From an uncultured Cellvibrio sp. (GTDB lineage Bacteria > Pseudomonadota > Gammaproteobacteria > Pseudomonadales > Cellvibrionaceae): DNA of 16,063 nt. The translations under genes were made by a program, and so were the position numbers. Positions within the stretch are counted from its first letter, which is position 1; the number at the start of each line of letters is the position of its first letter. The stretch is from assembly GCA_946482345.1 (NCBI GenBank), contig CAMLRJ010000025.1, positions 1-16,063 of the forward strand, written 5' to 3'. Positions 1-6,997 of this stretch are shown here, piece after piece. A model generated the notes under the pieces. The model made no database searches and had not been told where the DNA came from. It was given only the letters and a program-made list of their open reading frames with translations.

Positions 1-1240
1 TACGAATCGCAGCGGCCAATTTCTTTTCTTGCACAATGTTGGTCAACAAAATTAATGGCACATTGGTTTCGCCTTCTTTCGCTTCTTTTTGAATCATGGC
101 CTCAATACTGATGCCGGAGTCACTCAAAATGGTGGCAATTTTTGAAAGCACACCGGGTTTATCCAGAACTGACATGCGCAAATAATTTGCGCACTCAACA
201 TCATCGATTGACAGAATCGGTTGCTCGGAAACAAATTCAGAACCAAACCCCAAATAAGGTACACGATTTTCCGGTGAGGCGGTCAAGGTGCGTGCAACAT
301 CTACAATATCGCCAACAATTGATGAGCCTGTTGGCTCAGCACCTGCACCTGCACCGTAATACAGTGTCGGACCAACGGCATCGCCTTTTACCAACACGGC
401 ATTCATCACACCATCAACATTGGCGATTAAACGTTTTTCGGGAATTAAGGTTGGATGTACGCGCAACTCAATACCTTTTGCAGTACGGCGCGCTATACCC
501 AAACTTTTAATGCGATAGCCCAACTCTTCTGCATAGGTAACATCTTCCGGTGCAATTTTGGTGATGCCTTCCGTAAATGCTTTATTCACGTTTAACGGGA
601 TACCAAATGCAAGCGAAGCAAGAATCACTAATTTATGCGCGGCATCAATTCCTTCCACATCAAAAGTGGGATCAGCTTCTGCGTAACCCAATGCTTGCGC
701 CTCTTTCAATACATCATCAAATGAACGACCTTTGTCGCGCATTTCGGTAAGAATAAAATTACCTGTGCCGTTAATAATGCCCGCTAACCACTCGATACGA
801 TTTGCGGCCAGACCTTCACGTATGGATTTGATAATCGGAATGCCGCCCGCAACAGCCGCTTCAAATGCCACTGTGACTCCACGTGCTTTGGCTGCAGCAA
901 AAATTTCGTTACCGTGATGTGCGATCAATGCTTTGTTGGCGGTAACAACATGTTTTCCGTTTTCGATGGCTTTGAAGACCAGATCTTTCGCAAGAGTGGT
1001 TCCACCAATAACTTCAACCACAATATCAACATCGGGATTATTGACCACATCAAAAATATCGCGAGTGACTTGATAACGGGATGTATCGCAATTGGGATTG
1101 TCTCGACGCGCACCAATTTGCACTATGGAAATATCGCAACCGGAACGGGCATTAATCATGTCTTTGTTGCGTGTGAGAATGTTAACTGCCCCACTGCCAA
1201 CGGTACCAAGACCGCAAATACCTACTCTTACCGGTTTCAA
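1..1240 (-). CDS. hom: Homoserine dehydrogenase, C-terminal end cut by window edge
   Basis: Cytoplasmic NAD(P)-dependent enzyme that reduces aspartate semialdehyde to homoserine, the branch point to threonine and methionine. I translated it by hand; 413 residues are visible and no stop interrupts them. Residues 7-17 (GICGLGTVGSG) form the Rossmann nucleotide loop. The conserved ANKAL, NGTGNFIL and AEADPTFDVEGIDAAHK stretches of the catalytic domain follow. An ACT regulatory domain starts near residue 350 (YLRMSVLDKPGVLSKIA) and is incomplete, so the enzyme is the long, feedback-regulated bacterial type; roughly 20 residues should lie beyond the edge. The start is TTG at 1240, chosen because it directly precedes KPVRVGICGLG and has a good GAGAGGATAG Shine-Dalgarno at a normal distance. 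It follows dsbC on the same strand but is separated from it by a strong terminator. Confidence 0.96.
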   Translation of the reverse strand, partial: MKPVRVGICGLGTVGSGAVNILTRNKDMINARSGCDISIVQIGARRDNPNCDTSRYQVTRDIFDVVNNPDVDIVVEVIGGTTLAKDLVFKAIENGKHVVTANKALIAHHGNEIFAAAKARGVTVAFEAAVAGGIPIIKSIREGLAANRIEWLAGIINGTGNFILTEMRDKGRSFDDVLKEAQALGYAEADPTFDVEGIDAAHKLVILASLAFGIPLNVNKAFTEGITKIAPEDVTYAEELGYRIKSLGIARRTAKGIELRVHPTLIPEKRLIANVDGVMNAVLVKGDAVGPTLYYGAGAGAEPTGSSIVGDIVDVARTLTASPENRVPYLGFGSEFVSEQPILSIDDVECANYLRMSVLDKPGVLSKIATILSDSGISIEAMIQKEAKEGETNVPLILLTNIVQEKKLAAAIR

Positions 1241-1253
1241 AATACTATCCTCT

Positions 1254-1290
1254 CAAAAGGTGATTGCAAAAAGGGTTACAAAAAGGTGAA
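1254..1290. repeat. Three imperfect 12-bp tandem copies in the hom leader
   Basis: On the plus strand three copies of roughly CAAAAAGGTGAT occur at 1254, 1267 and 1279, with a 12-13 bp period. They fill the space between the dsbC terminator and the hom start and partly overlap the hom ribosome-binding region. They may be a simple-sequence coincidence or binding sites for a protein; the sequence alone does not decide. Confidence 0.4.
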
Positions 1291-1294
1291 TCCC

Positions 1295-1329
1295 ATAAAA
1301 AAGACGGCCACCATACTCATGGTGGCCGT
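1295..1329 (-). terminator. Rho-independent terminator after dsbC
   Basis: A perfect 11-bp stem (ACGGCCACCAT at 1304-1314 with ATGGTGGCCGT at 1319-1329, four-base loop) is followed on the minus strand by TCTTTTTTAT. It begins about 24 bp after the dsbC stop and should end most xerD-dsbC transcripts before hom. Confidence 0.9.
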
Positions 1330-1352
1330 GGGTGTCAATTCTGATTAAAGCC

Positions 1353-2144
1353 TTAAATACCGAGCTTTTTAGCCATGTCTTCCGGTGGGATATAACCCAG
1401 TTCCATAGTGCCATCGGCAAACAGTAAAGCGGGGGTTGCATTGACTCCCATACGACCACCCAATTCAAATTGTTTGGCGACTGGATTGTCACAACTCAGA
1501 TTCGGAATGGACTCGTTGTTTTTCACTTTTGTCAAAGCAGCCTTGGGATCTTTTGCACACCAGGCAGAAATCAATTTATCCGCTGATGGGCTGGGAATAC
1601 CTGCACGGGGGAAAGCCAAATAACGAACTTCAATACCCAAGTCGTTATAGCCAGGCTTATCTACACCACCTTCGTTATATGTGTGCATTTGCGAATGCAA
1701 TTTTCTGCAGTATCCGCAATCAACATCCGTGAAAACATAAACAACCGCTTTGGTTTTGGTTTTGGGTTTAAAAACAATGGTTTGCTTGGGATCTATAGAC
1801 GCAACCGATTTCTTTCGTTCTTCAAGTTGCGCGGGATCTTGCCAACGCTCAAAACCATTATTGCCTATTACATAAGCCTCACCCATTAAAAAGTGCTGCC
1901 CGTCTGCCGTTGCATAAATAACGGGGCCACCCGAAATTTGGATTTGATACAAACCACCAAAGGGTGATTTGCGAGGTTGGCCGAAATTGATATCCGGACG
2001 CGCCTGTTGGAGTTTTTGCAATATGGTTTCTTCAGGCGACGAGCGTTTTAACAAAGCACCTGATTCTGATTGGGCGAAAGATGATGCACCTGTTACCAGC
2101 ATCAAACCGCCAAAAAATACAGAAAATAACAATTTTTTATTCAT
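1353..2144 (-). CDS. dsbC: Periplasmic thiol:disulfide interchange protein DsbC
   Basis: Homodimeric periplasmic disulfide isomerase that reshuffles wrong disulfides and is kept reduced by DsbD. The 263-residue product has a Sec signal peptide (residues 1 to about 24, ending in SSFAQ), an N-terminal dimerisation region up to about residue 120, and a thioredoxin fold with the CGYC active site at 143-146. C196 and C218 match the second, structural cysteine pair of the family, and TP at 237-238 is the cis-proline loop. The ATG at 2144 is preferred over an in-frame codon 14 residues upstream because it starts the signal peptide and has AGGAA at a proper distance; the longer version would begin inside the end of xerD. 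It lies 16 bp after xerD, evidently in the same transcript, and ends at a terminator. Confidence 0.96.
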   Translation of the reverse strand: MNKKLLFSVFFGGLMLVTGASSFAQSESGALLKRSSPEETILQKLQQARPDINFGQPRKSPFGGLYQIQISGGPVIYATADGQHFLMGEAYVIGNNGFERWQDPAQLEERKKSVASIDPKQTIVFKPKTKTKAVVYVFTDVDCGYCRKLHSQMHTYNEGGVDKPGYNDLGIEVRYLAFPRAGIPSPSADKLISAWCAKDPKAALTKVKNNESIPNLSCDNPVAKQFELGGRMGVNATPALLFADGTMELGYIPPEDMAKKLGI

Positions 2145-2160
2145 ATAAAGTTCCTGACTG

Positions 2161-3054
2161 TTAACCACGCGGATGATGCGCCGCATGTTGTTCTTTCATT
2201 CGCGCACGCGCGACGTGAGTGTAAATTTGTGTCGTGGATAAATCGCTATGCCCCAACAGCAATTGTACGACACGCAAGTCCGCCCCATGGTTCAATAAAT
2301 GAGTAGCAAAAGCGTGGCGCAGTGTATGGGGAGAGAGTGGCTTTTGTATAGCGGCAACTGCTGCCCAATGCTTGATCCTATGCCAAAAGGTTTGACGGGT
2401 CATCACTTGAGCACGGTTGCTGGGAAACAAAATGTCATTGGGTTGATGATTTAACAACACGGGTCGTGATTCCCGTAAATATCGATCAAGCCAAACAGCC
2501 GCTTCGTCACCCATTGGAATTAACCTTTCTTTACTGCCCTTCCCCATCACACGAATCACATTTTGCCGCAAATTGATTTGCGGCACAGTTAATTCAACCA
2601 GTTCTGTGACACGCAACCCACAGGCATAAAGAAGCTCCAACATAGTTTTATCGCGCAAACCTATAGGGTCTTCTGTATCAGGTGCTGCTAACAAATTTTC
2701 TACATCAGCTTCACTTAATGTTTTCGGTAAAGCGGCAGGCAATTTGGGATTATCAATTAATGCAACGGGATTTTGATTCAATAAATTTTCACGCAAACAA
2801 TAACGATAAAAACCACGCAGACAAGATAAAAATCGCGCTGTAGATCGACTGGAAATTTTTTGTTTTAAACGTTTGGCGAGATAAATTTGTACATCCGAAG
2901 ATTCGACAGCAAGCAAAGTTTTCGATTCAGATTCCAACCAATCAGAAAATTGTTGCAGATCACGCCCGTAGGATTCACGCGAGTGTTTACTCAAGCCTTT
3001 TTCTAACCAGAGGCTGTCGAGGAATTCATTGATGAGTTGTTGGTTTGGAGTCAT
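2161..3054 (-). CDS. xerD: Site-specific tyrosine recombinase XerD
   Basis: Works with XerC at the chromosomal dif site, under FtsK control, to resolve chromosome dimers. The 297-residue length matches the family. Residues 1 to about 95 are the SAM-like core-binding domain; the catalytic domain follows with the complete set R148 (CGLRVTEL), K172 (GKGSKER), H243 and R246 (HTLRHAFATHLL), H269 (LGHSDLSTTQ) and nucleophile Y278 (IYTHV). It is called XerD rather than XerC or an integrase because dsbC and hom follow directly, a neighbourhood I recall for xerD in pseudomonads. The start ATG at 3054 takes its Shine-Dalgarno (GAGGG) from a dispersed repeat upstream. No clear promoter was seen in the repeat-filled 182 bp before it. 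Confidence 0.95.
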   Translation of the reverse strand: MTPNQQLINEFLDSLWLEKGLSKHSRESYGRDLQQFSDWLESESKTLLAVESSDVQIYLAKRLKQKISSRSTARFLSCLRGFYRYCLRENLLNQNPVALIDNPKLPAALPKTLSEADVENLLAAPDTEDPIGLRDKTMLELLYACGLRVTELVELTVPQINLRQNVIRVMGKGSKERLIPMGDEAAVWLDRYLRESRPVLLNHQPNDILFPSNRAQVMTRQTFWHRIKHWAAVAAIQKPLSPHTLRHAFATHLLNHGADLRVVQLLLGHSDLSTTQIYTHVARARMKEQHAAHHPRG

Positions 3055-3057
3055 TTG

Positions 3058-3090
3058 CCCTCACCCTAGCCCTCTCCCAGAGGGAGAGGG
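3058..3090. repeat. Dispersed hairpin repeat of the CCCTCACCCTAGCCC type
   Basis: A 33-bp element ending in a perfect 9-bp palindrome (CCCTCTCCC at 3070-3078, AGA loop, GGGAGAGGG at 3082-3090). I recognise this sequence from memory as an intergenic repeat common in proteobacterial genomes. Its minus-strand end provides the GAGGG that sits four bases before the xerD ATG. Confidence 0.75.
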
Positions 3091-3123
3091 GATGGACTCC
3101 CTGATTAATTTGCTACGAAGTAA

Positions 3124-3168
3124 TTTAAATCCCCCACTTTGAAAAAGGGGGGTTAGGGGGGATTTAAA
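3124..3168. repeat. G/C-run dispersed repeat, copy 1 of an inverted pair
   Basis: TTTAAATCCCCC (3124-3135) pairs perfectly with GGGGGATTTAAA (3157-3168), enclosing CTTTGAAAAAGGGGGG (3137-3152). It is the reverse-orientation relative of the element at 3191-3229. Elements of this AAATCCC...CCCCCCTTTTTCAAAG type are, from memory, common in bacterial intergenic DNA. Confidence 0.7.
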
Positions 3169-3190
3169 ATTTCAGAAAAATTGAAGATCT

Positions 3191-3229
3191 TAAAATCCCT
3201 CCCCCGCCCCCCTTTTTCAAAGGGAGGAG
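3191..3229. repeat. G/C-run dispersed repeat, copy 2 of an inverted pair
   Basis: Shares AAATCCC, then CCCCCCTTTTTCAAAG (3207-3222), with copy 1 in the opposite orientation. The shared 16 bp form a perfect inverted repeat with 3137-3152 around a 54-base loop, so the trpA transcript could fold here just after its stop codon. A terminator function is possible, but no proper U-run follows a compact stem. Confidence 0.65.
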
Positions 3230-3236
3230 CCAAGCA

Positions 3237-4037
3237 TCAAATCGCCCGACGAATCCCACCCACAATCTCACCCACTGCATTCGCAATTTCAGCAGCAGAA
3301 TTTTTTTCCATTTGCCCCATCTTATCAACAAGAACACTGCCGATCACAACACCATCGGCTAATTCTGCAATGGCTTTTGCGGTGGCAGGATCTTTAATAC
3401 CAAAACCTACACAAAGTGGTAAATCAGTTAACTCACCAAATGCATTTAATTTTTGTTTTACATCGCCCACATCCAAATGGCCTGCACCTGTGACACCTTT
3501 TAATGACACGTAATATAAAAATCCACTTGCGTGTGCAGCAATTTTTTTCGCGCGATCAACGGTAGTCGTAGGAGCCAGCAAGAAAATATTATCCAGGCCG
3601 TTTGCATCCAATTCTTTTTTCAAACCAATAACTTCTTCCGGTGGAAGATCAACTGTCAGCACACCATCAACACCTGCTTCGGCGGCAGCTTTGGCAAATA
3701 CAGCGTAACCAAAACGTTCAATCGGATTAGCGTAACCCATCAATACAATTGGTGTGGTTTGATTGGTTTTGCGAAAAGTTTTTACCAATTCCAACGTGCC
3801 TTTCAAACTGGTGTGATGTACTAATGCGCGCTCGTGACCTTTTTGAATCACCGGGCCTTCGGCCATTGGATCAGAAAATGGAACACCCAATTCGATGATA
3901 TCGACACCCTGCTCCACCATTTTGTGCATGGTGGGCAAAGTGGCTTCTGGAAAGGGATCACCATTAACCACGTAGGCGACGAGAATTTTTTTACCGGCTT
4001 TTTTAGCCGCTGATAAATGTTGTTGAATACGACTCAT
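3237..4037 (-). CDS. trpA: Tryptophan synthase alpha subunit
   Basis: Cleaves indole-3-glycerol phosphate to indole and glyceraldehyde 3-phosphate; the indole tunnels to TrpB in the alpha2beta2 complex. The 266-residue TIM barrel is full length. Catalytic E49 is present (IIELGVPFSDP), but the position of the usual Asp60 holds glutamate (SDPMAEGPVIQ, E60), and the usual TAGDP loop reads VNGDP. The phosphate-binding region is intact (GVTGAG at 181-186, GFGI at 211-214, GSVL at 233-236). I recall the Glu variant in some other gammaproteobacterial TrpA proteins, so it is probably a subfamily trait. The ATG is 13 bp after the trpB stop, and the trpB stop TAA runs straight into the AAGGTAG Shine-Dalgarno, suggesting translational coupling. 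Last gene of the truA-trpF-trpB-trpA run. Confidence 0.96.
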   Translation of the reverse strand: MSRIQQHLSAAKKAGKKILVAYVVNGDPFPEATLPTMHKMVEQGVDIIELGVPFSDPMAEGPVIQKGHERALVHHTSLKGTLELVKTFRKTNQTTPIVLMGYANPIERFGYAVFAKAAAEAGVDGVLTVDLPPEEVIGLKKELDANGLDNIFLLAPTTTVDRAKKIAAHASGFLYYVSLKGVTGAGHLDVGDVKQKLNAFGELTDLPLCVGFGIKDPATAKAIAELADGVVIGSVLVDKMGQMEKNSAAEIANAVGEIVGGIRRAI

Positions 4038-4050
4038 GAAATTTTCTACC

Positions 4051-5268
4051 TTAAACAGTGATGCCGTCGAGCGCGGCCACTGTCAGAATATCTTTGTCGC
4101 CGCGCCCTGAAAGGTTGGCGATTATTATTTCGTCTTTGCCCATTTGCGGCGCAAGTTTTTCGACGTAAGCCATAGCGTGTGCTGATTCCAGCGCGGGCAT
4201 TATGCCTTCAGTCAAAGTCAATTTGCGGAACGCAGTTAAGGCCTCATCGTCATTGATCGCAACATAATTCACGCGACCAATATCTTTTAACCAGGAATGC
4301 TCAGGGCCAACACCGGGGTAATCCAAACCGGCAGACACAGAATGGGTTTCGATAATCTGGCCGTTTTCATCTTCCATCAAATAGGTTCGCGTGCCATGCA
4401 ACACACCGGGGATACCGCGATTAAGTGGCGCTGCATGCTTGCCAGAATCCAATCCCAGACCACCGGCTTCAACGCCGTACATTTTCACACTGGTGTCAGT
4501 CAGGAACGGATGGAATAAACCAATCGCATTTGAACCGCCACCAACACAAGCAACCAAAGCATCAGGTAATTTGCCGGTTTGATCCAAACATTGTTGACGC
4601 GCTTCGCGGCCAATTACGCATTGGAAATCGCGCACTAATTCGGGATAAGGATGTGGACCTGCTGCGGTACCGATAATGTAAAAAGTATCATCGACATTGG
4701 TCGCCCAATCGCGCATGGCTTCGTTCATTGCATCTTTCAAGGTGCGCGAACCGGAGGTAACTGGAAATACTTCTGCGCCCAACAATTTCATGCGATACAC
4801 ATTCAATGCCTGACGCTTTACATCTTCTGCGCCCATGTAAACACGACATTGCAAACCCAAACGCGCAGCAACGGTTGCCGTCGCCACACCATGTTGGCCT
4901 GCACCGGTTTCGGCGATTACGCGTTTTTTGCCGGTGAATTTTGCCAGCAGAGCTTGACCAATAGTGTTGTTTACTTTGTGCGCGCCAGTGTGATTGAGAT
5001 CTTCACGCTTGAGGAAAATTTTGGCTCCGCCTAATTCGCGGGTCCAGCGTTCTGCAAAATAGAGAGGCGAAGGACGGCCAACATAGTGAGCCAAATCTTT
5101 ATCAAATTCGGCTTGGAAATTCGGATCATCTTTCAAGCGATAATAAATATCTTCCAATTCGTCCAAGGCATGAATCAAGGTTTCTGACACAAATCGTCCA
5201 CCAAAAATACCAAAACGACCTTCGCTATCGGGAAACTCTGCGTAATCTACCGTCTCTTTGCTATTCAC
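4051..5268 (-). CDS. trpB: Tryptophan synthase beta subunit
   Basis: PLP-dependent subunit that condenses indole with serine to make tryptophan. The 405 residues match the usual length, with a short N-terminal extension over the E. coli protein. Seen: PLP lysine K98 (HTGAHKVNN), catalytic glutamate E120 in AETGAGQHG, the phosphate-binding loop GGGSN at 243-247, and the C-terminal LSGRGDKD serine motif that closes on the cofactor. The start is GTG at 5268, supported by AAGGTG about seven bases upstream; no upstream ATG competes. It is 43 bp after trpF and 13 bp before trpA, all one strand, so trpF-trpB-trpA are probably co-transcribed. The intergenic DNA shows no leader peptide or attenuator. 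Confidence 0.97.
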   Translation of the reverse strand: MNSKETVDYAEFPDSEGRFGIFGGRFVSETLIHALDELEDIYYRLKDDPNFQAEFDKDLAHYVGRPSPLYFAERWTRELGGAKIFLKREDLNHTGAHKVNNTIGQALLAKFTGKKRVIAETGAGQHGVATATVAARLGLQCRVYMGAEDVKRQALNVYRMKLLGAEVFPVTSGSRTLKDAMNEAMRDWATNVDDTFYIIGTAAGPHPYPELVRDFQCVIGREARQQCLDQTGKLPDALVACVGGGSNAIGLFHPFLTDTSVKMYGVEAGGLGLDSGKHAAPLNRGIPGVLHGTRTYLMEDENGQIIETHSVSAGLDYPGVGPEHSWLKDIGRVNYVAINDDEALTAFRKLTLTEGIMPALESAHAMAYVEKLAPQMGKDEIIIANLSGRGDKDILTVAALDGITV

Positions 5269-5311
5269 TCTGACACCTTAATTGAGATTAATTTCAATCT
5301 TGCACAACTGC

Positions 5312-5944
5312 TTAAAAAACTGTCTGTCTGGCTCGTTGGATAAACGCCTGTATTTTCTCATGGTCTTTAATACCGGGCGCCGATTCTACACCACCACTCA
5401 CATCAACCCCATAAATTCTTGTGCTTTTGATGGCATCGGCCACATTATCGGGATTCAACCCACCCGCCAATACAATTGGACGCGATGATTGTCGCGGCAC
5501 CCTGCCCCAATCAAATGTTTCCCCGGTGCCCCCCGGAACTCCGGGGCGATAAGCATCTAACAAAATACCGGCTGCCGTTGAATATTGATTGATAACTTGA
5601 TCCAGATTCAAATCCGGTTTCATACGCAAGGCTTTTAAATAGGGGCGATGAAAAGATTCGCAATAGGCCACTGATTCATCGCCATGAAACTGCAATAAAT
5701 GCAACGGCACGCGATCTAATACGCCCATGACTTCTTTTGGATCAGCATCCACAAACAATCCCGTCACAGTCACAAACGGCCCAACGGCGAATGCAATTTC
5801 ACGTGCTTTTTCAATAGCGACTGCACGCGGACTTTTTGCATAAAAAACCAAACCGATTGCATCAGCTCCTGCTGCCACAGCTGCAAGCGCATCTTCAACG
5901 CGGGTTAGGCCGCAGATTTTAATTCGGATAGGATTTGACTTCAT
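5312..5944 (-). CDS. trpF: Phosphoribosylanthranilate isomerase
   Basis: Converts N-(5-phosphoribosyl)anthranilate to CdRP, third step of the tryptophan pathway, as a stand-alone TIM barrel and not fused to TrpC. The 210-residue protein carries KICGLT at 9-14 with the general base C11, LQFHG at 84-88, the general acid D130 (GILLDAY), GGTGETFDW at 138-146 and the phosphate site VDVSGGVE at 180-187. The ATG at 5944 is chosen because [13 protein letters not shown] is the normal N-terminus. An in-frame TTG 20 codons upstream would add a residue run unlike the family. The Shine-Dalgarno is weak. It follows truA by 67 bp, the order truA-trpF known from pseudomonads, and leads into trpBA. Confidence 0.95.
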   Translation of the reverse strand: MKSNPIRIKICGLTRVEDALAAVAAGADAIGLVFYAKSPRAVAIEKAREIAFAVGPFVTVTGLFVDADPKEVMGVLDRVPLHLLQFHGDESVAYCESFHRPYLKALRMKPDLNLDQVINQYSTAAGILLDAYRPGVPGGTGETFDWGRVPRQSSRPIVLAGGLNPDNVADAIKSTRIYGVDVSGGVESAPGIKDHEKIQAFIQRARQTVF

Positions 5945-5969
5945 GATTGAATCACTGAAAATTTTTTGG

Positions 5970-5997
5970 ACTATAACAAACTGGCAAACAAGAACAA
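5970..5997 (-). promoter_or_regulatory. Possible internal promoter before trpF
   Basis: In the truA-trpF gap the minus strand has TATAGT (5970-5975) 16 bp downstream of TTGTTC (5992-5997). The -10 is close to consensus and the -35 is poor. It would give trpFBA a start of its own with a leader of about 20 bases. Weak call from pattern only. Confidence 0.25.
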
Positions 5998-6011
5998 ACC
6001 ACAACGCAGAC

Positions 6012-6908
6012 TCATTTTTTAGTTAATTCGCCAATCCCTTCCTCAATAAAAAACGGCCCGGGTGATAATTGGGGAATATTGAATTCTTCGGGATAATCGA
6101 CATTAACCAAATACAAACCATAAGGTTTGGCGGTGACTGCACCTTTACTGCGATCTTTTGCTGCCAGTACTTCAGTAACCCAATCAACCGGTTTGTCACC
6201 CATACCAACAGTCATCAATACGCCAACAATATTTCTCACCATATGATGTAAAAATGCGTTGGCTTGTACTTCCAAAATAATTAAATCGCCACGGCGAACC
6301 AAATGCAGATGATGAATAGTTCGCACCGGGCTTTTGGCTTGGCATTGGGTTGCACGAAATGATGTGAAGTCATGTTCACCGATTAAATATTTCGCCGCGT
6401 TACGCATTAAATCCAAATTAAGTTTTCTCGATGACCAGGTGACCTGATGCGCAACCAAAGCAGAGGCAGTTGATGCATCAGATAATAAATAACGATAAGT
6501 ACGATTTAACGCACTGAAGCGTGCATGAAATTGTGGTGAAACTTTTTTTGCCCAACGCACTATGACTGAATCGGGCAAATGCGGTTTGGTTCCCAGAACC
6601 CAGGCTTTCTCAGGGCGAGTGGCCAGCGTATCGAAATGAATCACTTGTTGTGTCGCGTGAACCCCCGCATCGGTTCTACCTGCACAAACCAAAGTGATTT
6701 CCTCATTCGCCACGGCTGATAAAGCTTTTTGCAGAGCTTGCTGAACGGTTTTAACACCCGAAGGTTGCGTTTGAAAACCGTGAAATTCAGTGCCCTTGTA
6801 TTCCACCCCCAGCGCAATACGATTCATTCCTTGCGGCCAAGGTGTAGTCTGCAGAATTTCGCCATTGCGCTCATAAGGTTTGTGATCAGGAATATAATTT
6901 TGATTCAT
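6012..6908 (-). CDS. truA: tRNA pseudouridine(38-40) synthase TruA
   Basis: Converts uridines 38, 39 and 40 of the anticodon arm of many tRNAs to pseudouridine. The catalytic aspartate is D80 in [11 protein letters not shown]; other family marks are IALGVEYKG at 31-39, NRTYRYLL and the C-terminal [11 protein letters not shown]. At 298 residues it is longer than the E. coli protein (270). The extra length is an N-terminal stretch before IALGVEYKG, and the ATG at 6908 has no recognisable Shine-Dalgarno. An in-frame ATG at 6827 (28th codon) would give 271 residues, but its AAGGA touches the start codon. The start is therefore open. fimV, just upstream, ends in a strong terminator, so truA needs its own promoter or read-through; I saw no convincing promoter in the 41 bp available. 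Confidence 0.94.
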   Translation of the reverse strand: MNQNYIPDHKPYERNGEILQTTPWPQGMNRIALGVEYKGTEFHGFQTQPSGVKTVQQALQKALSAVANEEITLVCAGRTDAGVHATQQVIHFDTLATRPEKAWVLGTKPHLPDSVIVRWAKKVSPQFHARFSALNRTYRYLLSDASTASALVAHQVTWSSRKLNLDLMRNAAKYLIGEHDFTSFRATQCQAKSPVRTIHHLHLVRRGDLIILEVQANAFLHHMVRNIVGVLMTVGMGDKPVDWVTEVLAAKDRSKGAVTAKPYGLYLVNVDYPEEFNIPQLSPGPFFIEEGIGELTKK

Positions 6909-6948
6909 GAATATTTTTCAAACACTTGGATTTTTAATCGATTCAAAT

Positions 6949-6981
6949 AAAAAAGCCTTGCGTGTTTGCGCAAGGCTTTTT
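6949..6981 (-). terminator. Rho-independent terminator after fimV
   Basis: An 8-bp GC-rich stem (GCCTTGCG at 6955-6962 with CGCAAGGC at 6969-6976, six-base loop) is flanked by A and T runs that extend the pairing; on the minus strand it ends in TTTTTT. It begins about 17 bp after the fimV stop. Because A and T runs flank both sides, it could also work in the other direction. Confidence 0.9.
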
Positions 6982-6997
6982 GATCCCATCACATCAA

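Noticed and set aside
142..510. Plus-strand open frame inside hom
   Set aside because: Shadow of the homoserine dehydrogenase reading frame; no motif or ribosome-binding site.
2145..2186. Upstream in-frame start for dsbC overlapping xerD
   Set aside because: It would put 14 residues before a clear signal peptide; the ATG at 2144 has its own AGGAA.
3058..3229. CRISPR array in the repeat-rich trpA-xerD gap
   Set aside because: The elements are of different families and orientation, with no regular spacers and no cas genes nearby.
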